64,000 bases of DNA from an uncultured Lachnospira sp. (GTDB taxonomy: Bacteria > Bacillota > Clostridia > Lachnospirales > Lachnospiraceae). Where the stretch lies: the NCBI GenBank assembly GCA_910587485.1, contig CAJUKN010000005.1:62001-126000 (forward strand), given 5' to 3'. Below, in pieces: positions 9,569 to 17,671 of the stretch; position 1 is the first letter of the stretch; each line of letters opens with the position of its first letter. Below the pieces are notes generated by a model. It was not told the origin of the DNA. It saw only the letters and a list, made by a program, of their open reading frames with translations, and searched no databases. The translations under genes were made by a program, and so were the position numbers.

Positions 9569-10108
9569 TTAAGAAATATAAACAAATCGAAGATGGTCTA
9601 CCCATTGTCTATTTATTTTGGCATAGGCATAAGCTGTGCCTTCATCAATAAAGCCAAGTGCTTTTACAAGGTGCAGCGATGCCAGATTACAAGGATGAAT
9701 ATAAGCTTCAATTCGATGCATATTGCATTCTGTAATCATAATTTTTAAAGCCATAGTCAACATACGTCTCCCATAACCTGAATTTTGATAGTTTTTGTCA
9801 ATTTTATATCCAATTGTGCAGGAGAGCATACTTTTTTTAATATCTGAAAAAGATATGCAGCCGATAATTTGTTCTGGATTATTGTTGGCAAATAAAAAAT
9901 AGCGGATAAATGTTCCTTGAACAAAGGCATTGTATTCCGCTTTTGTCATTTGTTTTATAAAATCTGGCGTATAAAAAGAAGCAGGTTTGTCTATCTCATA
10001 AATATCAAAATATAATCGATTATTTGTATAAAAATCAAGAATTTGCTGAGTGTATCGCTCATCTAATATACGCAGTGTAATGTGGCTGTTGGAATATGTA
10101 GTGTTCAT
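9569..10108 (-). CDS. GNAT family N-acetyltransferase (RimJ/RimL-like)
   Basis: This 179-residue protein shows the RimJ/RimL-type GNAT fold: the N-terminal LRILDERYTQQILDFY region, the acetyl-CoA loop NSGYGRRMLTMALKIMI (Q/RxxGxG/A variant SGYGRR), and the C-terminal HRIEAYIHPCNLASLHLVKALGF, where the Asn and Leu-rich helix closes the CoA site. Such enzymes acetylate N-termini of ribosomal proteins or small amines; the substrate here is unknown. GGAGG lies upstream of ATG 10108. It lies 44 bases downstream of tadA and may share its transcript. Confidence 0.88.
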   Translation of the reverse strand: MNTTYSNSHITLRILDERYTQQILDFYTNNRLYFDIYEIDKPASFYTPDFIKQMTKAEYNAFVQGTFIRYFLFANNNPEQIIGCISFSDIKKSMLSCTIGYKIDKNYQNSGYGRRMLTMALKIMITECNMHRIEAYIHPCNLASLHLVKALGFIDEGTAYAYAKINRQWVDHLRFVYIS

Positions 10109-10152
10109 AGAAAACCTCCATTCCTGTACTGTTTTACCCCTTCCTCAAAAAA

Positions 10153-10698
10153 TTATGTTTTTTTTGTTTTAGAAAGGCGCAGTTCTTTAAAAAATTGTGT
10201 TAGTAGATTGCTGCATTCTTCATTCATAACACCTCTTGTAACATTACACATATGATTAAATTGAGGCATTTCTAAGATATTTAATATAGAACCAGCGCAT
10301 CCAGCTTTTGGGTTCATAGCACCTATAACAACTCTTGGGATTCGAGCTTGTACAATGGCACCAGCACACATTTGACAAGGTTCTAAAGTGATATATATGA
10401 CACAATCCTCCAAACGCCAGTCGCCTATTTTTTTGCTTGCTTTTTTGATAGCAGTAAGCTCTGCATGACCTAATGTTGTCTTATCTGTATTGCGGCGGTT
10501 GTATCCGCGTCCGATAATTTTGTTATGATGTACAATGACACAGCCAATAGGCACTTCCATAAGTGCATAGGCTTTTTTTGCCTGATTGATTGCAGCTTTC
10601 ATATATTGGATATCTTCTTTACAAAAATTTGTATCAGGCGAATTAGTGTTATTGGAGAAATCATTTGTAATAGTAATGTTTGGATTATTATCGTTCAC
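10153..10698 (-). CDS. tadA: tRNA-specific adenosine deaminase
   Basis: The enzyme converts A34 of tRNA-Arg(ACG) to inosine. The zinc-site and catalytic motifs are HAELTAI (HAE) and EPCQMCAGAI (PCxxC), followed by the family-typical VVIGAMNPKAGCAGS. At 181 residues it is longer than the usual about 150 because of an Asn/Thr-rich N-terminal stretch of about 28 residues before EDIQYMKAAINQAKKAY. A later start is possible only if the ribosome site were elsewhere, and none of the following codons is a good start, so I keep the long form. Confidence 0.95.
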   Translation of the reverse strand: MNDNNPNITITNDFSNNTNSPDTNFCKEDIQYMKAAINQAKKAYALMEVPIGCVIVHHNKIIGRGYNRRNTDKTTLGHAELTAIKKASKKIGDWRLEDCVIYITLEPCQMCAGAIVQARIPRVVIGAMNPKAGCAGSILNILEMPQFNHMCNVTRGVMNEECSNLLTQFFKELRLSKTKKT

Positions 10699-10906
10699 AA
10701 GTTTATTTCCTTTTTGGTGTTTTTCTAGCAGTCTTTATCATATTTGTTATCATATCATCAATACTGTAAAATTTCAATTCATTCCAATGTGTTTTGTGTT
10801 AAAAGAACAGCAGAAAACTTCATAGATTTGTGCGTTTTGTGTATGTCTTTTTGATATTTTTTGCATATAGTATAGAGAACGTTAAATTATAAAGGTATGC
10901 TAATAT

Positions 10907-11821
10907 ATGAAAGAATATGTAGCTTTATCACTAGAAACACATCTTTTTTTCGGAAGGATTATGAAGGAACATTCTTTATTTTTGCTCGTTGGTTTTCCAA
11001 CAAAGGAACAAGAATTTATACAACGTGCAGATTGTTTCCGAAAAGAATTTGAAGATGGACTTAGAAAGACAGTACAACTTGCAAATGGTATTGTAAGCAA
11101 AGAAGTTTTAAACTCTGGGGAGATTGTAACAGAATTTACACAAAAAGCGGAATGTCGGACAAGAGATTTGACAGGAGTTCCAATTGATGTGGAGATTACT
11201 GAGCAAGAAGAACAACTTTGTGCTAGAAATGGTGTTATTATGATAAATAAAGAAATTATTTCTCAGATAAGAATGTTGAATCGTCGGATGCTTAATAGTT
11301 TGAATGGATTGATTTCGTTCAAGGAAGAGGTTTTAAGAGATGTAACAAAGTGTAGACTTTATACTACAAATTATCCGTTGTTAATTGAACATATCCTACG
11401 AGAAGCAAAAATGTATCGTCAACTTATTTTAGAGCTTGAAAAAAGTGGTAGAATCTCAATGTGTGATTTAAGAAATTTGGAAATATTCTGGAATCAGATT
11501 ATGATGGAACATGCTCAATTTATTCAAGGGTTATTAGACCCAACCGAGTGTGAATTGATTGAAAAAGCCGATGAGTTTGCAAAAGACTACTGCCACCTTT
11601 TAGAAGAGGCGAGAGAACAGGAAAGAAAAGTAATGAATACGTTGATGGCAACAATATTGCAGACAACAAAGCAATATCAGCAGTTTAAGACGGCAGGAGC
11701 ACAAGGGATTACAGACTGTAAAATCCGCTCTGTTATTCTTCCTCTTTTGGCAGACCATGTACTTCGTGAAGCAAATCACTATTTACGTATTTTAAATTAT
11801 GCGCAGAAAGGTAGAAATTAG
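10907..11821 (+). CDS. DUF2935 family ferritin-like helical protein
   Basis: A 304-residue all-helical protein built as two related halves. Each starts with a helix of similar pattern: LETHLFFGRIMKEHSLF near residue 8, and LEIFWNQIMMEHAQFI near residue 188. The ExxxH-type spacing of acidic and His residues in these helices, and in LLIEHILREAKMY and LLADHVLREANHY, is what one expects of a di-metal four-helix bundle. DUF2935 proteins of Clostridia and Bacilli fit this description; their role is not established. The gene is transcribed alone, after a divergent tadA. Confidence 0.8.
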   Translation: MKEYVALSLETHLFFGRIMKEHSLFLLVGFPTKEQEFIQRADCFRKEFEDGLRKTVQLANGIVSKEVLNSGEIVTEFTQKAECRTRDLTGVPIDVEITEQEEQLCARNGVIMINKEIISQIRMLNRRMLNSLNGLISFKEEVLRDVTKCRLYTTNYPLLIEHILREAKMYRQLILELEKSGRISMCDLRNLEIFWNQIMMEHAQFIQGLLDPTECELIEKADEFAKDYCHLLEEAREQERKVMNTLMATILQTTKQYQQFKTAGAQGITDCKIRSVILPLLADHVLREANHYLRILNYAQKGRN

Positions 11822-11890
11822 TATCAAATTAAATAGTTTTTGTATATGCTTCCTTTTAGGTATTTATATAAAAAGAGAGGTGTATATAAA

Positions 11891-12049
11891 ATGCCAGTAA
11901 ATACAAATACAATGATTTCTATTACAAAAGTAAACTAAAATTTTTTTCAAGGAAAAGCTGAAAGAATAGCAGATATAGAAGATGTATGTTCTATATCACA
12001 ACATCTAATGCAACAAAATATGGAAGCGTATAAGGTATTTGTTAAATAA
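11891..12049 (+). pseudogene. Decayed Phd/YefM-family antitoxin
   Basis: ATG 11891 opens a frame MPVNTNTMISITKVN that stops at TAA 11936-11938, then continues in the same frame for 36 codons to TAA 12047-12049, ending in DVCSISQHLMQQNMEAYKVFVK. The start matches my memory of Phd/YefM antitoxins (MPVNTNTMVSITEANQNFSK), where the codon after VN is CAA (Gln), so the stop looks like a CAA-to-TAA change. The middle of the family (about 30 residues, including the AVILKNN strand) is missing. GAGAGG lies upstream. No toxin gene is adjacent, so this looks like an orphaned relic. Confidence 0.65.
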
Positions 12050-12103
12050 TAATTTTTTGCAATAGATAATTGAATATCAGCAATAACTTATGTTTATGTC
12101 GAG

Positions 12104-12150
12104 TAAAAAGGCAATAACAAAAATGGGGCTGTTATTGCCCCTCGTTTTTT
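12104..12150. terminator. Bidirectional terminator
   Basis: GGCAATAACA (12110-12119) pairs perfectly with TGTTATTGCC (12130-12139). T runs follow on both strands (12145-12150 on plus; A run 12105-12109 read as T on minus). It serves the antitoxin relic/DUF2935 side and the convergent LacI gene. Confidence 0.85.
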
Positions 12151-12161
12151 GTTTGATTTAT

Positions 12162-13172
12162 TTACAAGCAGCTTTTTCGTTGAATGAATTGAGTAGCAAC
12201 TTCTATATGTAAATATTCTTTAGATTGAAGACAAATATTTTCTATAAGATATTTTACGGCTAAATTACTTAAATATTTTATTGGTACACGAATTGAAGTA
12301 AGTGGAGGTTCCATACAGCAAGCCATAGGTATGTCATCAAAACCAATAATAGATATATTGTGAGGAATGGTAAGTCCATATTCTTGTATTGCTTTCATTG
12401 CTCCAATTGCTATTAAATCATTATCTGCAAAATAACAATCGGCGATTTGTTCATTATGATTTAGAATATCTAACATATCAGCATAAGCTCCTTTAACGGA
12501 AGGTGTTAGATGATGAACAACAGAGAGTGATTTTGATAAGCCATTTTCGGTTACAGCTTTAAAAAAACCATTTTTTCTTTCAGTAAAATTTTGAATATTA
12601 TAAGAAGAGTGCATATATCCGGGCTGTTTATTACAAGATTTAATCAAATGTTTTGTAGCTTCATATGCACCTTGAATATTATTAATGGTAATATAATTTG
12701 CAGAAAAATTGATTTGATAATTATCTAGCACAACAAAGGGAAGAGGACAATCTTTCCATTTTTTTAAATCATCAAGATTCATTTCTGTTGCAAGTAAAAT
12801 AATTCCTTGATAAATAGCAGCATATTCTGTGAATTTTTCATTGATATTTGTATCCTCATAAATATATTGAATAGCTGTAAGATAACCATTGTTACTGCAA
12901 TAATGATGGATTCCTTCTGACAGCTGTGAGAAAAAGGCTGTGTCTGTTACAATTGCACCATGTTTTTTAAAGTATACAAATAATAATGTTCCCTTTGTTG
13001 TTAGACATGCTGACTTAGCTGCAATTTTTGAAAAATCGTATCCAAGTTTTTGAGCTAATTCCAGCACTTTCTTTTTTGTTTTTGTACTGACACCTGCTTT
13101 ATTATGGAGTGCTATTGAAACTGCAGCTTCCGATAGATTTAGTTGTTTTGCGATTTCCTTTGCAGTAACCAT
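12162..13172 (-). CDS. LacI family transcriptional regulator
   Basis: A 336-residue repressor. Residues 1-50 are the LacI helix-turn-helix (VTAKEIAKQLNLSEAAVS) and hinge helix (KVLELAQKLGYDF). The rest is a periplasmic-binding-type effector domain, with DCYFADNDLIAIGAMKAIQEYG and IIGFDDIPMACCMEPPLTS at the expected places. GGAAGG-type site precedes ATG 13172. It is divergent from the nucleoside-hydrolase-like and GH105 genes, with a palindrome between, so it probably controls them in response to a sugar or glycoside breakdown product. Confidence 0.92.
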   Translation of the reverse strand: MVTAKEIAKQLNLSEAAVSIALHNKAGVSTKTKKKVLELAQKLGYDFSKIAAKSACLTTKGTLLFVYFKKHGAIVTDTAFFSQLSEGIHHYCSNNGYLTAIQYIYEDTNINEKFTEYAAIYQGIILLATEMNLDDLKKWKDCPLPFVVLDNYQINFSANYITINNIQGAYEATKHLIKSCNKQPGYMHSSYNIQNFTERKNGFFKAVTENGLSKSLSVVHHLTPSVKGAYADMLDILNHNEQIADCYFADNDLIAIGAMKAIQEYGLTIPHNISIIGFDDIPMACCMEPPLTSIRVPIKYLSNLAVKYLIENICLQSKEYLHIEVATQFIQRKSCL

Positions 13173-13253
13173 ATATTTTTTCCTTCTAGTTTATTTATAA
13201 TAAAATTATTCTATAATAATTTAGTAATTAAGTCAATAAAATGAAGAAAATTT

Positions 13254-13278
13254 ACTTAATTCTTAATTGAAATTAAGT
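13254..13278. promoter_or_regulatory. Candidate LacI-family operator
   Basis: ACTTAATT (13254-13261) and AATTAAGT (13271-13278) are a perfect inverted repeat with a 9-base spacer, in the 151-base gap between the divergent LacI gene and the hydrolase gene. A further AATTAAGT half-site lies at 13226-13233. The position suits control of both directions. Confidence 0.5.
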
Positions 13279-13323
13279 TATTAATATGACAAAATAAATA
13301 AAACAAGATGGAGGTAAATATAT

Positions 13324-14217
13324 ATGGTAAATTTTAATATTCCAGATGAAAAAAAGGTTCGAGTTATATTAGATACAGATGTAAAAAACGAAGTAGATGA
13401 CCAATATGCAATTGTTCATGGAATTTTGTCAGAATCTATTGATTTAAGAGGAATTATTCCAGCGCATTTTGGAAAAGATAAATCCGAACATAGTCAGCAA
13501 GATAGCTATGAAGAGGCAATGCTGGTTTTAAAAAAGATGAAGAAAGAAGGAGTTATTAGGGTTGAAAATGGAGCGATGCAAGCGATGGAAACGGCAAATC
13601 TTCCAATGTGTTCTGATGGAGCAAAATTTATTATAGAAGAGGCAATGAAAGAAGATGAAAGACCACTTTATATTGCATGTCTTGGTCCATTGACAGATAT
13701 GGCTTCTGCACTTTTAATGTGTCCTGAAATTGCACAAAGAAATATTATAGTTATATGGATTGGCGGCAGAGATTATCCAACAGGTGGTTGGGAATATAAT
13801 TTGAAAAATGATGTACATGCTGCAAATGTGGTTTTTAAGTCTGCTGTTCAGTTATGGCAGGTTCCTAGAAATGTATATCGTATGATGCCAGTTACATATG
13901 CTGAATTATGGGATAAAGTATATCCATATGGTGAAATTGGAAAATATCTTGCTGAAAATGTAGTGAATTTTAATAATGCGTGGAAATCAAGACCCGCAGA
14001 ATTTAGAATTTTAGGAGATTCTCCTTCTATTGGAATAATTTTGTTTAATGATTGTGGTGAATGGGAATGGATGCCTGCACCTGAATTTGATGACACGATG
14101 CATTATGTTTATACAGGTAAAAACAGACCAATTAAAGTATATAAAAATATTGATTCAAGGTTTATTCTTGAAGATTTTTATGCAAAGCTAAAGCTTTTTG
14201 CAGCTGATGGAGAATAA
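13324..14217 (+). CDS. Nucleoside hydrolase (IUNH) family protein
   Basis: A 297-residue protein with the inosine-uridine hydrolase layout. The N-terminal metal/ribose motif is VILDTDVKNEVDDQYAI, a variant of DTDxxxDDxxA with three extra residues between acidic groups. LYIACLGPLTDMASAL and the NLKNDVHAANVVF segment are the other family landmarks. Classical members cleave ribonucleosides to base and ribose; this variant, next to a pectin-fragment hydrolase, may act on another N- or C-glycoside. GGAGG lies upstream of ATG 13324. It heads a probable two-gene unit with the GH105 gene, opposite the LacI repressor. Confidence 0.8.
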   Translation: MVNFNIPDEKKVRVILDTDVKNEVDDQYAIVHGILSESIDLRGIIPAHFGKDKSEHSQQDSYEEAMLVLKKMKKEGVIRVENGAMQAMETANLPMCSDGAKFIIEEAMKEDERPLYIACLGPLTDMASALLMCPEIAQRNIIVIWIGGRDYPTGGWEYNLKNDVHAANVVFKSAVQLWQVPRNVYRMMPVTYAELWDKVYPYGEIGKYLAENVVNFNNAWKSRPAEFRILGDSPSIGIILFNDCGEWEWMPAPEFDDTMHYVYTGKNRPIKVYKNIDSRFILEDFYAKLKLFAADGE

Positions 14218-14330
14218 AATTAAAAATTGAAATTTTCAATCGCGAGATTTATGTCTATATGTTGTTTGTCACAAAACTGTAAGAACTTTAGTTCTTTGCG
14301 CAAAAAGGCAGCACAGAAATGAGGAAAAAT

Positions 14331-15452
14331 ATGGAGCAAAATATTGAAAAAAGAATATTTGGCAGAAGTTGGGCAATATGGATGGCCGATAGTGTTTTAG
14401 TTAAATTTCCTAAATTAAGAAATCGTTGGGCGTATGATTATGGGGTAGTGTGTAAAGGGTTAGAGCTTGTATATGAATATACTAAAAACATCAATTATTT
14501 TAACTACATTCAATCTAATATGGACTATTTTCTCTTACCAGATGGCAGTATTCGTTTTTATGATAAAAGTTCTTTTAGTTTGGATTTTGTGAATAATGGA
14601 AAAATATTGTTATATTTATATAAGGTTACTGGGGAAGAGTGTTATGCAGATGCAGCACATTTATTACGTGAACAATTGCGCTTTCAGCCTAGAACATCAG
14701 AAAATGGATTTTGGCATAAGCAATGTTATCCACATCAAATGTGGCTAGATGGGGTGTATATGGCAGAACCATTTTATGCACAATACATTAGTATGTTTGA
14801 GAAAGAAATTGCACAAGAAGATGTTTTTCTTCAGTTTCGATTAATAGATAAATATTTAAAAGATGAAAAATCACATTTGTTATATCATGGGTGGGACGAA
14901 AGCCGAACTTGTTTTTGGGCGAATAAAAAAACAGGGTGTTCCTCTAGTTTTTGGGGACGTTCTTTAGGCTGGTACGCATGTGCTTTGGTGGATACATTAG
15001 ATTATATAAAAAATATATCACAAAGAGAAGAATTGATTTGTATGATTCAGGATTTGGCAGAGGCAGTTATAAAAGTACAATCACCAAAAACAAAGGTCTG
15101 GTATCAAGTGCTAGACCAAGAAGAGCGTTATGGGAATTATGCAGAAGCTTCATGTTCTTGTATGTTTACCTATTTTTTATTAAAGGCTATTCGGAAGAAA
15201 TATATTAGTGCTGCATATTATGAAAATGCTAAAAGCGCATTTTATGGCATTATAAGAGAATTTATTGAAGTTGACGAACATGCTTTGTTAAATTTAAAAG
15301 GAACTGTTTATGTTGCAGGATTAGGAGGCGATTTTTTGCGAGATGGCTCTTATGATTATTATATAAGCGAACCTAAACAGGTAAATAATCTTCTCGGTAT
15401 TGGAGCATTTTTAATGGCAAGTGTTGAATTGGATAAATCTACAATTATCTAA
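14331..15452 (+). CDS. Glycoside hydrolase family 88/105 (unsaturated rhamnogalacturonyl hydrolase type)
   Basis: A 373-residue (alpha/alpha)6-barrel protein. Landmarks are WAYDYGVVCKGLELVYE, FWHKQCYPHQMWLDGVYMAEPF (the catalytic Asp of GH105 lies in the MWLDGVYM motif), WGRSLGWYACALVDTL, and the C-terminal DGSYDYYISEPKQVNNLLGIGAFLMA. Members remove the 4,5-unsaturated uronate from oligosaccharides made by pectin lyases. No signal peptide, so it acts on imported fragments. ATG 14331 has GAGGA five bases upstream; ATG 14319 is an alternative with a weak site. Its last codons and stop form one arm of a hairpin. Confidence 0.88.
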   Translation: MEQNIEKRIFGRSWAIWMADSVLVKFPKLRNRWAYDYGVVCKGLELVYEYTKNINYFNYIQSNMDYFLLPDGSIRFYDKSSFSLDFVNNGKILLYLYKVTGEECYADAAHLLREQLRFQPRTSENGFWHKQCYPHQMWLDGVYMAEPFYAQYISMFEKEIAQEDVFLQFRLIDKYLKDEKSHLLYHGWDESRTCFWANKKTGCSSSFWGRSLGWYACALVDTLDYIKNISQREELICMIQDLAEAVIKVQSPKTKVWYQVLDQEERYGNYAEASCSCMFTYFLLKAIRKKYISAAYYENAKSAFYGIIREFIEVDEHALLNLKGTVYVAGLGGDFLRDGSYDYYISEPKQVNNLLGIGAFLMASVELDKSTII

Positions 15453-15466
15453 TTCAATACTTGCCA
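15415..15466 (+). terminator. Hairpin enclosing the GH105 stop codon
   Basis: TGGCAAGTGTTGAATT (15415-15430) pairs with AATTCAATACTTGCCA (15451-15466), 16 pairs with one wobble. The stop codon is at 15450-15452. There is no T run directly after it, so it may stabilise the 3' end or stop transcription inefficiently before the convergent ABC operon. Confidence 0.5.
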
Positions 15467-15493
15467 GATGTGCAGGATTAAAAATTTTTACAA

Positions 15494-16126
15494 TTAAAAT
15501 TCCTTTTTACAATATAAATGCTCTGATATTTTATATGAAAGAAATAATATTATAATTGTAATAAGTGGTATGATTACCATCCAATAGTTATTAAGTAAGG
15601 TAAGGATATTTTGAGGAATGGTTATTGTATATCCGTTTTTCATCAAAAATGCAGCAATGCCTGTAATTGCAAATACCCCTATAAATATTCCTATTCTGCT
15701 TTTTTCTATTCCATATTTAAAGATAAATGGGTATATAATGGACTGTAATAATACAACTCCTGCACAGCAGCCAATAGTAGTTGCTATAATATATTCCATA
15801 TTTAAGCTATTTTTTGCATATCCAACAGCAACACAAACGATAAAAGTTAATATAACCGATATGAAAATGATTAATAGTGTTGCTGCATATTTTGATTTTA
15901 TTGCATTTTTTTTGCCATTTGGAAGTGTTGATATAAAAGCATCCGATTTATTGTATTCATCATAACTAAATGTTGACATCATTATCATAACGCTCATAAA
16001 AGCAGGGATAAAAACAAAGTTCTCATTGCCATTTATTGCAGTAAATGTAAATACAACAAATATAATTGCTATTGTTTTAAAGTTGCCTTTTGCCATAAAC
16101 AAATCTTTTTTAATTAATCCTAACAT
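15494..16126 (-). CDS. ABC-2 type permease subunit
   Basis: A 210-residue membrane protein of about six helices (for example TIAIIFVVFTFTAI, YIIATTIGCCAGVVLLQSII and VIIPLITIIILFLSY). The N-terminus MLGLIKKDLFMAKGN is typical of ABC-2 permeases (ABC2_membrane_5 type) of small exporters. ATG 16126, behind GGGGGAAAA, overlaps the ATP-binding gene by seven bases; a longer open frame upstream has no ribosome site. It is the third gene of the GntR-ATPase-permease operon. Substrate unknown; such YtrA-type operons often respond to cell-wall stress. Confidence 0.85.
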   Translation of the reverse strand: MLGLIKKDLFMAKGNFKTIAIIFVVFTFTAINGNENFVFIPAFMSVMIMMSTFSYDEYNKSDAFISTLPNGKKNAIKSKYAATLLIIFISVILTFIVCVAVGYAKNSLNMEYIIATTIGCCAGVVLLQSIIYPFIFKYGIEKSRIGIFIGVFAITGIAAFLMKNGYTITIPQNILTLLNNYWMVIIPLITIIILFLSYKISEHLYCKKEF

Positions 16127-16986
16127 GATTTTTCCCCCTTTATCATAAGCACCATTAAATCCTCTAGTGTGATTTTGTCTATGATGCAATTACTATATTT
16201 TTTACTGATTTGATTGATATTTTTAACTAAAATATGATAGTCATATTTATTTTTTTTGTAAGAAATAATATCTTCTTCATCAATATTTCTAAAAGAATCA
16301 ATATCACATTTTAAAATACCATAAGTGTCCATAATATTATCTCTTGTATCTTCTAAAATAATTTGACCATTATCAATAAAAATAATATTGTCAGCAATAT
16401 GTTCTAAATCGCTTGTAATATGTGTTGATAAAAGAATGGTATGTTCTTCATCAGCAATAAATTTTAAAAATATATCTAATACCTCATTTCTAACAACAGG
16501 GTCAAGTCCGCTGGTTGGTTCATCTAATATTAACAGTTTAGGATGATGAGACAGGGCAGTTGCTATTTCAAATTTTTTTCGCATTCCTTTTGATAATTTT
16601 TTTATTTGTTTATTTGGCGGTATCTCAAAAGTATTTAAATATTTAAAATATAAATCAGAATCCCAATTTTTATAAGTATCTTTCATAATAGAATCAATAT
16701 CTTTTACATTTAATATTTCTGGAAAAAATATATTGTCTAAAACAACTCCAATATCTTCTTTAATTTGGTTTTCTTCTTTTTGATAGTCTTTGTCAAAAAT
16801 TTTAATACTGCCTTTATCAATATGAAGAATATTTAAAATGGATTTGATAAGTGTTGTTTTTCCTGCGCCATTTTCACCAATTAAACCGATAATAGTACCA
16901 CTAGGTATTTTTAAATTAATTTCGCCTAATTGAAATTTAGAATCATATTTCTTAATTAAATGATTGATTTCTATTGCATTTTTCAT
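16120..16986 (-). CDS. ABC transporter ATP-binding protein
   Basis: A 288-residue ATPase with Walker A GLIGENGAGKTTLIK, signature LSKGMRKKFEIATAL, Walker B KLLILDEPTSGLDP and the H-loop in LLSTHITSDLE. The signature LSKGM rather than LSGGQ is usual in this exporter subfamily. A C-terminal tail of about 75 residues follows the ATPase core. ATG 16986 overlaps the GntR stop codon by four bases (ATGA), so translation is coupled. It powers the permease encoded next. Confidence 0.95.
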   Translation of the reverse strand: MKNAIEINHLIKKYDSKFQLGEINLKIPSGTIIGLIGENGAGKTTLIKSILNILHIDKGSIKIFDKDYQKEENQIKEDIGVVLDNIFFPEILNVKDIDSIMKDTYKNWDSDLYFKYLNTFEIPPNKQIKKLSKGMRKKFEIATALSHHPKLLILDEPTSGLDPVVRNEVLDIFLKFIADEEHTILLSTHITSDLEHIADNIIFIDNGQIILEDTRDNIMDTYGILKCDIDSFRNIDEEDIISYKKNKYDYHILVKNINQISKKYSNCIIDKITLEDLMVLMIKGEKSC

Positions 16987-17363
16987 GTTGTTGTATCCTC
17001 CATTAAAAATTTAAATAAATCCAATATATCTTTATTACTGATGTCAAATTTATTGGCTATCATTATAATTTGCGATATATGCTTTTCAATATCTTTTTTT
17101 GCCTGTTCTTTTGCAAGTTCGGTGTTTTTTTGCGCTACAAAACTTCCTTTTCCTTGCCTTGTTATAATATATCCTTCTTGTTCGAGTTCATCATAGGCTT
17201 TTTTGATAGTCATAACACTGATTCGTATATCTTGTGCTAAGGAGCGGATAGAAGGTATATTTTCATCTTCTTTGAGTTCTCCATTCATAATTTGACTGAT
17301 GATTGCATTTTTAATCTGCTCATAAATGGGAATGGAACTGCTATTGCTAATAATAATTTTTAT
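16983..17363 (-). CDS. GntR family regulator, YtrA subfamily
   Basis: About 126 residues: winged helix (PIYEQIKNAIISQIMNGEL, ENIPSIRSLAQDIRISVMTIKKAYDELEQEGYI, RQGKGSFVA) and a short helical tail, as in the YtrA subfamily that represses adjacent ABC exporters. The start is odd. The family usually begins Met-x-Ile-Ile-Ile-Ser-Asn, which puts the start at 17363, where the codon is ATA; ATT at 17369 is the other option. A strong GGAGGG lies at 17374-17379. The only standard start in frame (TTG 17381) precedes that ribosome site. Transcribed from the promoter at 17478-17506. Confidence 0.85.
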   Translation of the reverse strand: MKIIISNSSSIPIYEQIKNAIISQIMNGELKEDENIPSIRSLAQDIRISVMTIKKAYDELEQEGYIITRQGKGSFVAQKNTELAKEQAKKDIEKHISQIIMIANKFDISNKDILDLFKFLMEDTTT

Positions 17364-17467
17364 ATAAATCTCTCCCTCCAATGTAGTTTGTAAGCTGTAA
17401 GTGCAAGTTTATCAGTTAAAGTTTATTTAGTTTATGAAATAATTTATTTTTGAATTATTTTCCTAAC

Positions 17468-17488
17468 TGTTATATGTAATATATAACA
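17468..17488. promoter_or_regulatory. GntR (YtrA-type) operator
   Basis: TGTTATA (17468-17474) and TATAACA (17482-17488) are a perfect inverted repeat with a 7-base spacer. The palindrome covers the -10 box of the GntR operon promoter, so the repressor would block its own operon. Confidence 0.65.
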
Positions 17489-17506
17489 CTATATAACATT
17501 TGTCAA
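17478..17506 (-). promoter_or_regulatory. Promoter of the GntR-ABC operon
   Basis: On the minus strand: consensus TTGACA at 17501-17506, 17-base spacer, TATATT at 17478-17483. The start point would be near 17471. Confidence 0.75.
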
Positions 17507-17553
17507 TATAAAAATTATTATTTGGAATAATCAAAATATCAAGTATCTTGTTG

Positions 17554-17582
17554 TTGCCCATTTTTTCAGACAGGAGTATAAT
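17554..17582 (+). promoter_or_regulatory. Promoter of the methyltransferase-endonuclease gene
   Basis: TTGCCC at 17554-17559, a 17-base spacer and TATAAT at 17577-17582, about 90 bases before the gene start. A second TATAAT at 17587-17592 has no good -35 box. Confidence 0.5.
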
Positions 17583-17671
17583 TTTGTATAATAAGTATGT
17601 TTGCTTGTGCTTTAGCCAATGTTGATAAAAAATACTACTATTTAATAATACTTAATAATACGAGGTATAAA

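Noticed and set aside
14283..14294. GAACTTTAGTTC, similar to a LexA (SOS) box core
   Set aside because: The inner four bases do not fit the Bacillus/Clostridium form, and it lies before a glycosidase gene, not a repair gene; probably a chance hairpin.
14726..14734. TTATCCACA, a perfect DnaA box
   Set aside because: Single copy inside the GH105 coding region, with no cluster or replication-origin genes nearby.
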